In this document: in pieces, positions 16,527 to 24,726 of the stretch
Layout of the letters: each line of letters starts with the position of its first letter
How positions within the stretch are numbered: position 1 is the first letter of the stretch
Assembly: GCA_020073525.1 (NCBI GenBank)
Contig: JAIQFA010000063.1
Location: 1-32,343, forward strand
Reading direction: 5' to 3'
DNA length: 32,343 bases
DNA from: Terriglobia bacterium
GTDB taxonomy: Bacteria > Acidobacteriota > Terriglobia > Terriglobales > Acidobacteriaceae
Notes under the pieces: model-generated
Seen by the model: the letters and a program-made list of their open reading frames with translations, nothing else
Databases searched by the model: none
Told to the model about the DNA's origin: nothing
Position numbers and translations under genes: made by a program

Positions 16527-17279
16527 CTAGGCGTTGATGATGGGAAACTCCGCCGACCCGACTTGCGCAACGTTCTCCTCGGCGAACCGCGTGACGCGTT
16601 CGAGAGCAGTCTGCAGCTGGCGGTGAAACTCCGCCAACTGCGCATCGTCGGCTTCCGCGGGGACTCGCATCTTGGCGCTGAAGCGCACCAACGCCTTCGA
16701 AAATGGTTTGGGGATCATCAAAGCGTCCCAGGTATTCAGCACCCACGCATCGCTGAGCGCCACATAGAACGCTGCCATCGGCAGTGTGCTGGCCCGCGAC
16801 AGCAGCACCGGCCCCGGCTTGGCCACATATTTCGGGCCACGTGGACCGTCAACCGTAAAGACAACCAGGTTCCCCTGCTCCAACTGGTCTTTCAAGCCGA
16901 GCAGGGCCGTCGCGCCCCCACGGCTGCTTGATCCGCGCACCGCCACGAAGCCAAGTCTTTCAATGGTCCGGGCGATGTATTCCCCGTCGAAGCTGCGGCT
17001 CACCATTACCGCGATCCCGATCTTTCTCCATAGCCAGGCGCTGGCGAACACGGCCCGATGCCAGAAAGAGTAGATCACGGGTTTTTCATAAGTGGCGTCA
17101 GGCGGAGAAGGCGGTTCTTCCCACGAAACTGAATAGCGCAGAGTCGGACCGATCACCGAGATTGCCAGGTAGCTCGCCCAGCTGATGAGCCACAAGAGAA
17201 TTCTTTGTCGCAGCGAGAATCGGCGAGCTTCCATGACGGAGGGATGTTCAGGCTCGACTGCGGCGGAAGAAGAACTCAC
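16527..17279 (-). CDS. DUF374 lysophospholipid acyltransferase-like protein
   Basis: A protein of about 250 residues with the DUF374 (LPLAT superfamily) signature. A membrane-associated helix is at about 48-68, followed by IYSFWHRAVF (catalytic His region), VSRSFDGEYIARTIERLGF, RGSSSRGGATALL and VFTVDGPRGPKY. The family probably transfers acyl chains to a lipid or lipid A-like acceptor at the inner membrane. Start choice is uncertain: GTG 17279 has TACAAT exactly 6 nt upstream (leaderless signal), while ATG 17234 begins MEARRFSLRQR, which looks like a family N-terminus. A longer frame to 17375 runs through an intergenic repeat and is rejected. It lies downstream of the PilZ gene on the same strand. 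Confidence 0.85.
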   Translation of the reverse strand: MSSSSAAVEPEHPSVMEARRFSLRQRILLWLISWASYLAISVIGPTLRYSVSWEEPPSPPDATYEKPVIYSFWHRAVFASAWLWRKIGIAVMVSRSFDGEYIARTIERLGFVAVRGSSSRGGATALLGLKDQLEQGNLVVFTVDGPRGPKYVAKPGPVLLSRASTLPMAAFYVALSDAWVLNTWDALMIPKPFSKALVRFSAKMRVPAEADDAQLAEFHRQLQTALERVTRFAEENVAQVGSAEFPIINA

Positions 17280-17291
17280 GCCGATATTGTA
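17280..17291 (-). promoter_or_regulatory. Putative -10 box giving a leaderless acyltransferase transcript
   Basis: TACAAT (17291-17286) is followed by ATCGGC and then GTG 17279 on the minus strand. There is no ribosome-binding site. Confidence 0.45.
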
Positions 17292-17347
17292 ATCTGGGTT
17301 AAGAGGTTTAACTGGGAGCTGACGGCTGAGAGCTGAGAGCTGATTTT

Positions 17348-18058
17348 CTATGCTTCCAGATATCCCACAATCCACTCTTTCAGCCGTTGCCGCCGCTCGT
17401 CGGTAGAGTCAAAGCGAATGCCGAAGCTCTTGTTGCTTTTCTTCCAGGTGACGTTTCCCCGCACCCACACGCGCGGCAGCGTTAGCAAAGAAAACGACAC
17501 CTCTACCAGACTTCCTGGTTCGGGCACGTGAGTGCCCTTGAGCGACATCCCCCCGGAGCTGATCTCCAGGCTGGTGGCGGTCATACGCCCCCCGTCCGCC
17601 ATTAGGATCCCGACCTCCGTCATGACCGGGATACGCACGTAGCGGCGGAATTCGTGAAGCACCAGCATTCGAGTTGAGCGCACCAGTTTGATCGCCGCCG
17701 AGCGCTCCAACGGTTCGTGAAACACCGCATTGAGGCAGAGCTTCGAGTAGCGCATGGCATCCTGCGCCGTCCCACCCAGCCCGTAGATGATGATGCGGCT
17801 GTTGGAAGCTGATCCTCGCGCCAACTCGATGATGCTGCCCGCGGCTTCGCCCAGGGGCAAAACGCAGGCCTCGAACTTCTCACATTGCAGTCGATCCGCG
17901 TGTTCGCGCGCTATCGAGACCGTGTCGATTCCAAATTGACGGAAGCACTCAGTGATCAGCTGTGCTGAGGTTTCGGGCAGGTCAAACAGAGCGACTCGCG
18001 CAACACTTTTTCGGCGGACGGGTGAGGGGGCGAGAAGGGCAGCAGTCGAATTAGGCAT
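17348..18058 (-). CDS. PilZ domain protein with receiver-like N-terminal region
   Basis: A 236-residue protein. Residues about 20-130 look like a response-regulator receiver fold (VARVALFDLPETSAQLITECF, then hydrophobic strands) but lack a clear phospho-acceptor Asp. A C-terminal PilZ domain (about 135-236) has the RRYVR motif (138-142) and EISSGG (165-170). The second motif is normally D/N-x-S-x-x-G, so Glu replaces the first residue. PilZ domains bind cyclic-di-GMP; binding here is plausible but not certain. The partner process is unknown. ATG 18058 has AAGGAG upstream but at an unusually long 17-nt distance. The 251-nt region to the next gene holds one palindrome and an unexplained conserved-looking leader. 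Confidence 0.8.
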   Translation of the reverse strand: MPNSTAALLAPSPVRRKSVARVALFDLPETSAQLITECFRQFGIDTVSIAREHADRLQCEKFEACVLPLGEAAGSIIELARGSASNSRIIIYGLGGTAQDAMRYSKLCLNAVFHEPLERSAAIKLVRSTRMLVLHEFRRYVRIPVMTEVGILMADGGRMTATSLEISSGGMSLKGTHVPEPGSLVEVSFSLLTLPRVWVRGNVTWKKSNKSFGIRFDSTDERRQRLKEWIVGYLEA

Positions 18059-18214
18059 GAGTCCCAGGGAATGAACTCCTTCCGAAACCCCATTCTGACG
18101 GGCCTTTTGGCGGTTGCATAGGTTTCGAAAGGCCTAGGCCCTGTCCCAACCGGCCATTACGGAAGTAGTACCCGGACCAAGCCGCTCCTGCTCCCTTCGT
18201 TTCTTTTACTGGGG

Positions 18215-18234
18215 AGACGGGGCTTGCCCCGTCT
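18215..18234. repeat. Perfect palindrome AGACGGGGC-TT-GCCCCGTCT
   Basis: A 9-bp perfect stem with a 2-nt loop followed by TTTC lies between the divergent PilZ and threonine ammonia-lyase genes. Because it sits between promoters and not after genes, a terminator role is unlikely for either neighbour. Confidence 0.85.
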
Positions 18235-18309
18235 TTTCTGCACACCGCGTCTCTACCGATGCGTTCAGGTAAGATTGTTCTCATCCTTACATCGGCAGCC
18301 AGTCTGAAA

Positions 18310-19518
18310 ATGATCATTCTCAACGACATCCAGTCGGCCCTGCGCCGCATTCGCAACTCCATCTACCTTTCCCCCTGCGCGCGTTCGGAGACGTTTTCTG
18401 AGTCCACCGCCAACCACGTCTATTTAAAGCTCGACAACCTGCAGCGAACCGGCTCTTTCAAAGAGCGCGGCGCGCTGAACAAATTGCTCCTGCTCAGCGC
18501 CGAGGAACGCGCCCGAGGCGTAATTGCGGCCTCGGCCGGAAATCACGCCCAGGGCGTGGCCTATCACGCCGGCAAACTCGGCGTCCGCGCCCAGATCTGC
18601 ATGCCCCTGACCACGCCTCTCATCAAGGTGTCGGCTACGCGCGGCTATGGCGCCGACGTGGTTCTGCACGGTGCCAACTACGATGAAGCTTACGAAGAGT
18701 CCGTCCGCCGCAGCCAGGCGGAGCACCTTACTTTCGTGCATGCCTTCGATGACGACGCTGTCATCGCGGGGCAAGGGACCATCGGCCTCGAGCTGATCCA
18801 GCAGCATCCGGACCTGGAAGCCGTCGTAGTCCCCATCGGCGGTGGAGGCCTGATCGGCGGCATCGCCTGCGCCCTCAAGGAGTCGAATCCCAAAATTCAA
18901 GTTTTCGGAGTGCAGCCCTCGCGCCTGCCGTCCATGAAAGTTGCCGTCGCCGAAGGCAAGCCCGTGACCCTCATGGCCGCCTCGACCATCGCCGATGGCA
19001 TCGCTGTCCGGCGCGCCGGCGACCGCACCCTGCCGCTCGTTCAGAAATACGTGGACGACATAGTAACCGTCGAAGAAGAAGAAATCGCCAACGCCATCCT
19101 GCTGCTACTCGAACGCGAAAAAACTCTGGCGGAAGGTGCGGGCGCGGCAGCCGTCGCGGCTCTGGTTAATCACAAGCTACCGCTGGTTGGGAAGAAAGTT
19201 GCCGTGCTAGTGTGCGGCGGGAACATCGATGTAACGCTGCTCTCCCGCATCATCGAGCGCGGCCTCGTCAAGGACGGACGCCTGGTTCGCCTCCGGGTGC
19301 ACCTGCCCGACTATCCCGGCGCGCTGAATCGCCTCACATCAATTCTGGCGCAGCATCGCGCCAATATCGTCGAGACAGATTACGACCGCGCCTACCACGG
19401 CGTGGGTCTGGGTGAGACCGCGATCGAAATTACGATGGAAACCCGCGGGCCGGATCACATCGCCGAAATCATCTCGGCCTTGGGAGCCGCCGGCTACACG
19501 CAAGACCGAGTGCTGTAG
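18310..19518 (+). CDS. ilvA: Threonine ammonia-lyase with ACT domain
   Basis: A 402-residue PLP enzyme converting L-threonine to 2-oxobutanoate and ammonia, the first step towards isoleucine or a catabolic step. The PLP lysine is K51 in GSFKERGA. SAGNHAQGVA binds the substrate side, GGGGLIGG holds the PLP phosphate, and a serine-type pocket lies near VCGGNIDV. A C-terminal ACT domain (about 328-402, VRLRVHLPDYPGALNRL) suggests ligand control. The single short ACT matches the about 400-residue TdcB/IlvA-like subgroup, not the long E. coli IlvA (514). ATG 18310 has no ribosome-binding site; a longer frame from 18259 is possible. Threonine specificity is inferred; some relatives act on serine. 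Confidence 0.92.
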   Translation: MIILNDIQSALRRIRNSIYLSPCARSETFSESTANHVYLKLDNLQRTGSFKERGALNKLLLLSAEERARGVIAASAGNHAQGVAYHAGKLGVRAQICMPLTTPLIKVSATRGYGADVVLHGANYDEAYEESVRRSQAEHLTFVHAFDDDAVIAGQGTIGLELIQQHPDLEAVVVPIGGGGLIGGIACALKESNPKIQVFGVQPSRLPSMKVAVAEGKPVTLMAASTIADGIAVRRAGDRTLPLVQKYVDDIVTVEEEEIANAILLLLEREKTLAEGAGAAAVAALVNHKLPLVGKKVAVLVCGGNIDVTLLSRIIERGLVKDGRLVRLRVHLPDYPGALNRLTSILAQHRANIVETDYDRAYHGVGLGETAIEITMETRGPDHIAEIISALGAAGYTQDRVL

Positions 19519-19750
19519 AAACAACTTTTCACCGCCGAGAAGGGGTTAGGTTTTCTTCATAGCTGCTCCTATCTCGCTGGTGAAAAAGCGTTTGGCGCTT
19601 CATGACGAATTCATACGTTTTACGGTTGACCTTTCCCGAAACGACTGGCATAGTGCTCGCGACAATCCCGGTGCGCTTGTATCAAGTCGACAAGTGTAGA
19701 TCATTCCCCATCTCGGGTAAGTATTTTCTCCTTCCCAGAGGACAAAAATC

Positions 19751-20908
19751 ATGTCGTTCGCAAGGTTCACACAGGCGATTCTCGCTCTATTGGTCGGATT
19801 GGCAGTGGCTTTTGGCGCTGCCCCAGCGCAGGCCCAAACCGAGACTGTGCTCCACAGCTTCACATACAGCGATGGCGCCTTTCCCCGATCCGACCTGACG
19901 TCTGACAGTGCCGGCAATCTCTATGGCACGACCCTGTTCATGGGTGGGGGAGTTGGAGGTGTGTTTGAGCTTTCGCCGGACGGCCGCGGAGGCTGGAACG
20001 AGACCGTGCTTTATCGCTTCACCGGAGGGGCGGACGGGGGATATCCGTACTGCCCTTTAATACTCGACAGCGCGGGCAACCTTTACGGAACGACGTATGA
20101 TGGCGGCGCAAATGAACTAGGCGTCGTGTTCGAACTTAGCCCCGCCGGAGCGGGCTGGAAGGAAACAGTCCTGTACAGCTTTGCTTGGGGGACGGATGGT
20201 AGGAATCCGGTCACGGGTTTGATTATGGACGCCGCGGGCAATCTCTACGGCACAACTTTTCATGGAAACACCAACGATGGCACCGTTTTCGAGTTGAGCC
20301 CGTCCGGGGGCGGCTGGACGGAGCGGGTGATTTACAACGTCGATACCAGCTACGCCGGGCTAACCATGGATGCCTCCGGAAACATCTTTGGCGCCGGATT
20401 GACAACGGTATTCGAGCTGTCACCGAATGGCAAAGGCGATTGGAATCCGACTGTGCTGCACACCTTCAGTCAAACTGGTAGGAAGAATTACGACGGTCTA
20501 AATGGCACCCCCGTGCTCGACAAGGCTGGAAACCTTTACGGAACAAGGTATGGAGGCGGCGGCAACGCAACCGTCTACAAGCTCAGTCCTGGAAAGAATG
20601 GAAAATGGACGAAACAAGTTCTCCAATCCTTCAAAAATCGCACCGGCCCTTGGGCGGGGGTTGTGTTGGATCCGCAAGGGAACATTTACGGCACCACGCT
20701 CTACGGCAATAGCGGCGATGGAAGTGTTTTCGAGCTAGTGGCTCCGGTTGGCGGCGGCAACTATGAAGAGAAGGTGCTCTGGAGTTTCAGCGGTGCCGAC
20801 GGGGCCTATCCCTCCAGCCTGATTCTGGACAACGCAGGCAATCTCTATGGCATGACCCTCGGGGGCGGAGCGGGCGGATTCGGCGTTGTATTCGAAGTGA
20901 CTCCGTAG
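19751..20908 (+). CDS. Exported GloVer-repeat (TIGR03803-type) protein
   Basis: A 385-residue exported protein. A signal peptide (MSFARFTQAILALLVGLAVAFGAAPAQAQ) is followed by about seven imperfect repeats of roughly 50 residues. Each has a strand motif like ETVLHSF / ETVLYRF / EKVLWSF, then DSAGNLYGTT and VFELSP. This is the Gloeobacter/Verrucomicrobia-type repeat, predicted to form a beta-propeller-like fold. The protein has no C-terminal sorting domain; it ends at the last repeat (GVVFEVTP). AGAGGAC upstream supports ATG 19751. Function is unknown. The 232 nt upstream contain no gene. Confidence 0.88.
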   Translation: MSFARFTQAILALLVGLAVAFGAAPAQAQTETVLHSFTYSDGAFPRSDLTSDSAGNLYGTTLFMGGGVGGVFELSPDGRGGWNETVLYRFTGGADGGYPYCPLILDSAGNLYGTTYDGGANELGVVFELSPAGAGWKETVLYSFAWGTDGRNPVTGLIMDAAGNLYGTTFHGNTNDGTVFELSPSGGGWTERVIYNVDTSYAGLTMDASGNIFGAGLTTVFELSPNGKGDWNPTVLHTFSQTGRKNYDGLNGTPVLDKAGNLYGTRYGGGGNATVYKLSPGKNGKWTKQVLQSFKNRTGPWAGVVLDPQGNIYGTTLYGNSGDGSVFELVAPVGGGNYEEKVLWSFSGADGAYPSSLILDNAGNLYGMTLGGGAGGFGVVFEVTP

Positions 20909-21029
20909 GATTCTGTGCGTTTTCTACGGAGGATATGCACTGTAGAGAACAACGATTTAGCCGCCAAAAAACTCAGCAACGGGTTCCTTCCTTGCCTTGC
21001 TCCGACCCTCGGTGTCTCGGCGGTGATAT

Positions 21030-21683
21030 TCATTCGAACTCTTTCCGGAATCGTTCTAATTGATCCTTCACCTCGCCGAGATCTCGCCGCAGCTCAGCCA
21101 CTTCTTCTTCCAGTCGGGCGATGCGCTCCCCGTCCGGATTGCGCTCAGCCAAAGCCCCGGCCTGCGTTGGCGCTTCCACTTCCACTACATCCCCGGCCAG
21201 CAAATGTGCATATCGAGATTCCTTCGTTCCCGGTTGCCGCGGCAACACTTTCGCCAGCGGCGGATCGCGCTGCATCAATTTTTGTAGAGCCGATTGCACA
21301 TCCTCCAGGGCCTCGAAGTGGTGCATGCGGTCGGCACGTCCGCGCAATTCGCCCGGCGTCTGCGGACCACGCAGCAGCAGCACGCACAGCACCGCGATCT
21401 CCGGACGCGTGAAGTTAAACACCTCCTGCAACCGCTGTTCGTACTTGGTCACGCGGCTGTCGGCGCCGCGCGCGGGCCCAGCCATGCGTTGCTCCTGCAG
21501 CCCTTCCAGCGCATCGCGCACCGCGTCTTCATCCAACTGCATCACCGGATCGCGATTCGATTTCTGGTTGCAGGCATTCACCAGAGCGTTCAGGGACAGG
21601 GGATAATACTCCGGCGTAGTGATGTCTTTTTCGATCAACGCCCCCAGCACGCGCACTTCGTTTTCCGTCAGCCGAATTTCCAT
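21030..21683 (-). CDS. YceH family (DUF480) protein
   Basis: A 217-residue soluble protein of the YceH/DUF480 family, built from two winged-helix domains. The conserved opening EIRLTENEVRVLGALIEKD, the segment TTPEYYPLSLNALVNACNQKSNRDPVM and later RGPQTPGELRGRADRMHHF are all present. The C-terminal 35 residues (ERIARLEEEVAELRRDLGEVK) form a coiled coil. Family members are presumed DNA-binding or regulatory, but the role is not established. GAAGGA about 7 nt upstream supports ATG 21683, and TACAAT at 21711-21706 is a candidate -10 box. It is divergent from the cysteine dioxygenase gene. Confidence 0.93.
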   Translation of the reverse strand: MEIRLTENEVRVLGALIEKDITTPEYYPLSLNALVNACNQKSNRDPVMQLDEDAVRDALEGLQEQRMAGPARGADSRVTKYEQRLQEVFNFTRPEIAVLCVLLLRGPQTPGELRGRADRMHHFEALEDVQSALQKLMQRDPPLAKVLPRQPGTKESRYAHLLAGDVVEVEAPTQAGALAERNPDGERIARLEEEVAELRRDLGEVKDQLERFRKEFE

Positions 21684-21861
21684 GGATTTCCTTCAACCGT
21701 CTTCGATTGTATCGAGACACCACGATTATGTGGCGCGGACGCCCACGGTTGTTGATTGTGCCCGTGACCTTTTTCGAATCGCTTTCGAAGCGCGACACGA
21801 CCCACCCGCACGAGCATCCCCAGCCGCACACGGTATACTCAATAGTTTGTCGAATACACAG

Positions 21862-22455
21862 ATGAGCAACCTGACCCTACCGCCGCGCGTCTCCATTGAC
21901 GAACTGGTCAGGGAACTGCACGCGTTTCCCGCATCGGCCTTCGATGGTATCGAGGAAGTTCGTTCCTTGCTGGCGAAGATGCCGGTCGAAGAAGCCAGCC
22001 TCGCGCCCTATTTGACCTGGAACCGTCAGCACTACACCCGTAACCTGATCGACAAGACGGACCTCTATGAACTGCTCGCCATCTGCTGGGATATTGGCCA
22101 GAGCAGTTCGGTGCACAATCATCGCGACCAGAATTGCTGGATGGCGGCGCCCGTTGGAAAGCTGCTGGTTGAAAATTTTCACGTTGGATTTCAGGATATC
22201 GAGGCAGGAAAGTGCCAGTTGCAGGCATCTAACACGGTGGAGCTGACGGCGGCGAATCCGTGCGCGGTCGACCCGCGAGAGCCAGTGCACCGGGTGAGGA
22301 ATCCGCGGGAAGAGAACCAGCGTGCGGTAACCCTGCACGTCTATTCCCGGCCCTTTGACACCTGCATGGTCTATTCGCCCGAGCAGGGAACGTGCGGGGA
22401 TATTCAGCTTCACTACAATACAGTTTTCGGAAATCCAGTACCCAGTACGCAGTAG
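21862..22455 (+). CDS. Cysteine dioxygenase (type I)
   Basis: A 197-residue cupin enzyme that oxidises L-cysteine to cysteine sulfinate using non-haem iron and O2. The 3-His iron site is H85 and H87 (SSVHNHRDQNCW) with H143 (PVHRVRN). R60 (YTRNLID) would bind the carboxylate, favouring cysteine over 3-mercaptopropionate. T157-L-H159-V-Y161 corresponds to the Ser-His-Tyr triad, with Thr in place of Ser. C92 aligns with the Cys that crosslinks to Tyr in mammalian enzymes. ATG 21862 has no good ribosome-binding site; an upstream frame to 21619 overlaps yceH and is rejected. The last residues (NPVPSTQ) are encoded by an intergenic repeat. Confidence 0.93.
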   Translation: MSNLTLPPRVSIDELVRELHAFPASAFDGIEEVRSLLAKMPVEEASLAPYLTWNRQHYTRNLIDKTDLYELLAICWDIGQSSSVHNHRDQNCWMAAPVGKLLVENFHVGFQDIEAGKCQLQASNTVELTAANPCAVDPREPVHRVRNPREENQRAVTLHVYSRPFDTCMVYSPEQGTCGDIQLHYNTVFGNPVPSTQ

Positions 22456-22572
22456 TCAATACTCAGCGTCAAGACGGAAGAAACGGAAGAATTTGTAGGT
22501 TGCTTGAGCGTCTTTAAGTTGGGGCAAATGAAGATGCGCTTCAGGACTGGGTACTGAAGACTGGGTACTGCA
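22435..22572. repeat. CAGTACCCAGT / ACTGGGTACTG inverted repeats
   Basis: CCAGTACCCAGTACGCAGTA at 22435-22455 is answered by two inverted copies (GGACTGGGTACTG and AGACTGGGTACTG) at about 22544-22572. The left copy forms the 3' end of the cysteine dioxygenase gene; the right copies lie just before the next gene's ribosome-binding site. Confidence 0.65.
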
Positions 22573-22589
22573 TTTTTCAAGGAGGATTC

Positions 22590-23393
22590 GTGAGGAAATA
22601 CCTGGGAGTTTTGGCCGTGGCGGTTCTGAGTGCGATGTCGTGGGCACAAGCTCCGGCACCCGCCCCGGCGCCAGCTCCTGCTTCGACCCAAGCTCCAGCC
22701 CCGGCCCAGACCCAAACTCCGGCCCCCGAACTAGCCGACATCCCAGCTCCAACCGCCAAGTCCGCGCCGCCAGCGGCCCCGTATCCGCGCATCGAACTTT
22801 TTTTGGGCGGTTCGTACGCTGAGGCTGGTTTTTTCAACTCCGGACACTGGGCGGGATTGCCTGGCTGGGACGCTTCTCTCGGTCTGAATGCAACCCGTTG
22901 GTTGGGATTCATCGTGGAAGGCGGTCAATACTTCGGGACTTCAAAGATTGGGGTGGGCGCGCAGCAGCCGCCATTTCCGTCTTGCGGTGGAACTCCATCG
23001 TTCTGCCCATCGGGCCCCACATTCAATGTGACGACGCGCGAGTACAACTTTCTTTTTGGCGCGCAATTTGCCCGCCGCAAATGGGATGGCTGGACTCCGA
23101 TTGGCGAGCTGCTGTTCGGACATCAAGGTACCCGGGGCCGTGCAAGCGCCCAAGGTGCCACCTTCACCGAGATCGGCACTGGCCGCGCGCTGGTGGCGGG
23201 AGGCGGCCTCGACCGCAAAATCAATGAGCGGTTCGCCTTGCGGTTCAAGGCTGATTACTTGCAGACCGGCACCGCTTTCGCGCTTCTCGGCAAGAAGAAG
23301 CAGGACAATTTCCGCTTCTCGGTGGGCATTGTGATCCGCAACGTGCACAAGAAGAAACGCACACTCGAGGACGAAACTCAACCAGAGCCGTAA
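22590..23393 (+). CDS. Outer-membrane beta-barrel protein with Pro/Ala-rich linker
   Basis: A 267-residue exported protein starting at GTG 22590, with AAGGAGG 5 nt upstream. The signal peptide ends near MSWAQ. Residues about 20-65 are almost all Ala, Pro, Gln and Thr (APAPAPAPAPAS), a flexible periplasmic or surface linker. Residues about 68-255 show alternating amphipathic strands (RIELFLGGSYAEAGF, WDASLGLNATRWLGFIVEGG, EYNFLFGAQFAR, FRFSVGIVIRNV) as in 8-strand OmpA-like barrels. The final residues are charged (HKKKRTLEDETQPEP), so there is no canonical C-terminal aromatic insertion signal. No enzymatic function is apparent. Confidence 0.8.
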   Translation: MRKYLGVLAVAVLSAMSWAQAPAPAPAPAPASTQAPAPAQTQTPAPELADIPAPTAKSAPPAAPYPRIELFLGGSYAEAGFFNSGHWAGLPGWDASLGLNATRWLGFIVEGGQYFGTSKIGVGAQQPPFPSCGGTPSFCPSGPTFNVTTREYNFLFGAQFARRKWDGWTPIGELLFGHQGTRGRASAQGATFTEIGTGRALVAGGGLDRKINERFALRFKADYLQTGTAFALLGKKKQDNFRFSVGIVIRNVHKKKRTLEDETQPEP

Positions 23394-23513
23394 GCGCTAG
23401 GGGTTTGCCCCGGACAAACGACTAGCCAAGTACGATTACGGGCTACGGTGAGCAGACCACTGGCTTTCGCGCAAGCGGGTGTGATGATTCCATCGGCGAG
23501 CGTTGCCAGCAAT

Positions 23514-23804
23514 TTACGGCCGGCGCAGCAAATCGCTCAACGGCTCGGCCTTAGCTCGCAGTTCATCGGCAAAATCGGCGCCCTTTTCGACCGCCTCCTC
23601 GAAACGGTCTTTTGCTTCGTCCGTCCAGTCCGATACGGTTTCGAGCGCGTCATCATAGGAACGTCGCAGGTCTTTCCGCAGCTGCCGCCCCGTCTTCGGA
23701 GCCAGCAACAGGCCCAGGGCCGCACCTACACCCAGCCCGATCAGCAGAAACGTAACCGCGGTGCCGGCGCTACTGTCTGAACTCTCGTATTTTCCAATGC
23801 GCAT
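23514..23804 (-). CDS. YtxH domain membrane protein
   Basis: A 96-residue protein with one membrane helix (about 16-37, AVTFLLIGLGVGAALGLLLA). The YtxH hallmark PKTGRQLRKDLR follows directly, then an acidic amphipathic helix. GGAGG about 7 nt upstream supports ATG 23804. The family is common in stress-related loci, but its molecular role is unclear. The gene is alone, convergent with the barrel protein. Confidence 0.88.
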   Translation of the reverse strand: MRIGKYESSDSSAGTAVTFLLIGLGVGAALGLLLAPKTGRQLRKDLRRSYDDALETVSDWTDEAKDRFEEAVEKGADFADELRAKAEPLSDLLRRP

Positions 23805-23831
23805 AACAACCTCCAGATCATCGATGCTGCT

Positions 23832-23851
23832 AGACGGGGCAAGCCCCGTCT
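23832..23851. repeat. Perfect palindrome AGACGGGGC-AA-GCCCCGTCT
   Basis: A 9-bp stem with a 2-nt loop, essentially identical to the palindrome at 18215. It lies between the divergent YtxH and efp genes. Confidence 0.85.
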
Positions 23852-24045
23852 TTACATTCTAGACCCTAATTGCGTGGCGGGGTCCCCAGCGTTAGGACGT
23901 GCCAAGGAGCGGAGATACGACCCAGGTTCCCACAACCCTCTCCCCCTGTGTAAAATAAACTGTTAATCCGAAGTGCGGCGGAAGCCCTGGCGACCTGCCC
24001 CGCTGCCCAGAATTCCTAGCGAAGTGAAGGAGATGTAAACCAGCA

Positions 24046-24606
24046 ATGTCGATTCCAGCGACCCAACTCCGTCCCGGCATGATCATCAAGCACAACAATG
24101 ACTTGCATTCTGTGTTCAGCGTCGAGCACCGTACCCCGGGCAACCTCCGCGCCTTCATCCAGGCCAAGCTGCGCAACCTCCGCACCGGCGCCATGTTCGA
24201 GCACCGTTTCCGCTCGCCCGACCCCATCGACAAGGTCAACGTGGATGAGGAGAACATGGAGTTCCTCTACAGCGACGGTGACGATTACTACTTCATGAAC
24301 ACGGAAAATTACGAGCAGACTCACTTGACCCGCGACACGCTCGGCGACGCGGTGGAGTACCTCACACCGAATCTCCAGATCAAAGTGGAATTTTTCGACG
24401 GTAAGGCCGTCGGCATCGAGTTGCCGCAGACCGTCATCCTGACCGTGATGGAAGTCGAGCCCGGCCTGAAGAGCGCGACTGCCTCGAGTGTGACCAAGCC
24501 GGCAAAAACCGAAACCGGCCTCATTGTGCAAGTGCCGCCATTCATCAACGAAGGCGAGAAAATCAAGGTCGATACAGCCGAAGGAACGTACTTATCGCGC
24601 GCGTAG
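24046..24606 (+). CDS. efp: Elongation factor P
   Basis: A 186-residue translation factor that enters the ribosomal E site and relieves stalling at polyproline. KOW-like domain I (MSIPATQLRPGMIIKHNNDLHSV) and two OB domains are present, with YEQTHLTRDTLGDAVEYL in domain II and the end GEKIKVDTAEGTYLSRA. The tip loop reads RTPGNLRAF, so the residue modified in many bacteria (Lys after PG) is N33 here. GAAGGAGAT lies upstream of ATG 24046 at a somewhat long distance. The protein would help make proline-rich products such as the barrel protein just upstream. Confidence 0.97.
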   Translation: MSIPATQLRPGMIIKHNNDLHSVFSVEHRTPGNLRAFIQAKLRNLRTGAMFEHRFRSPDPIDKVNVDEENMEFLYSDGDDYYFMNTENYEQTHLTRDTLGDAVEYLTPNLQIKVEFFDGKAVGIELPQTVILTVMEVEPGLKSATASSVTKPAKTETGLIVQVPPFINEGEKIKVDTAEGTYLSRA

Positions 24607-24725
24607 GAAAGTTAGAAGTAAGAAATCAGATTGAAGAAATAAATCCCTCGGGCGTTGATGGCCCAGCAGAAATCTTGGGATTCTTACTTCTGCAATTTGA
24701 CTTCTTACTTTTGCATTTTCAATTT
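24605..24725. repeat. A-rich inverted repeat (AAGTAAGAAGTCAAATTG family)
   Basis: The left arm (about 24606-24650) and right arm (about 24677-24725) are inverted copies of an AT-rich sequence containing AGAAGTAAGAAATCAGATTG. The same family, better preserved, is at 27482-27576. It fills the gap between efp and the acylphosphatase gene. Confidence 0.7.
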
Positions 24726-24726
24726 C

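Noticed and set aside
21619..21861. Upstream extension of cysteine dioxygenase
   Set aside because: It overlaps the yceH start on the other strand, and its residues do not match the family.
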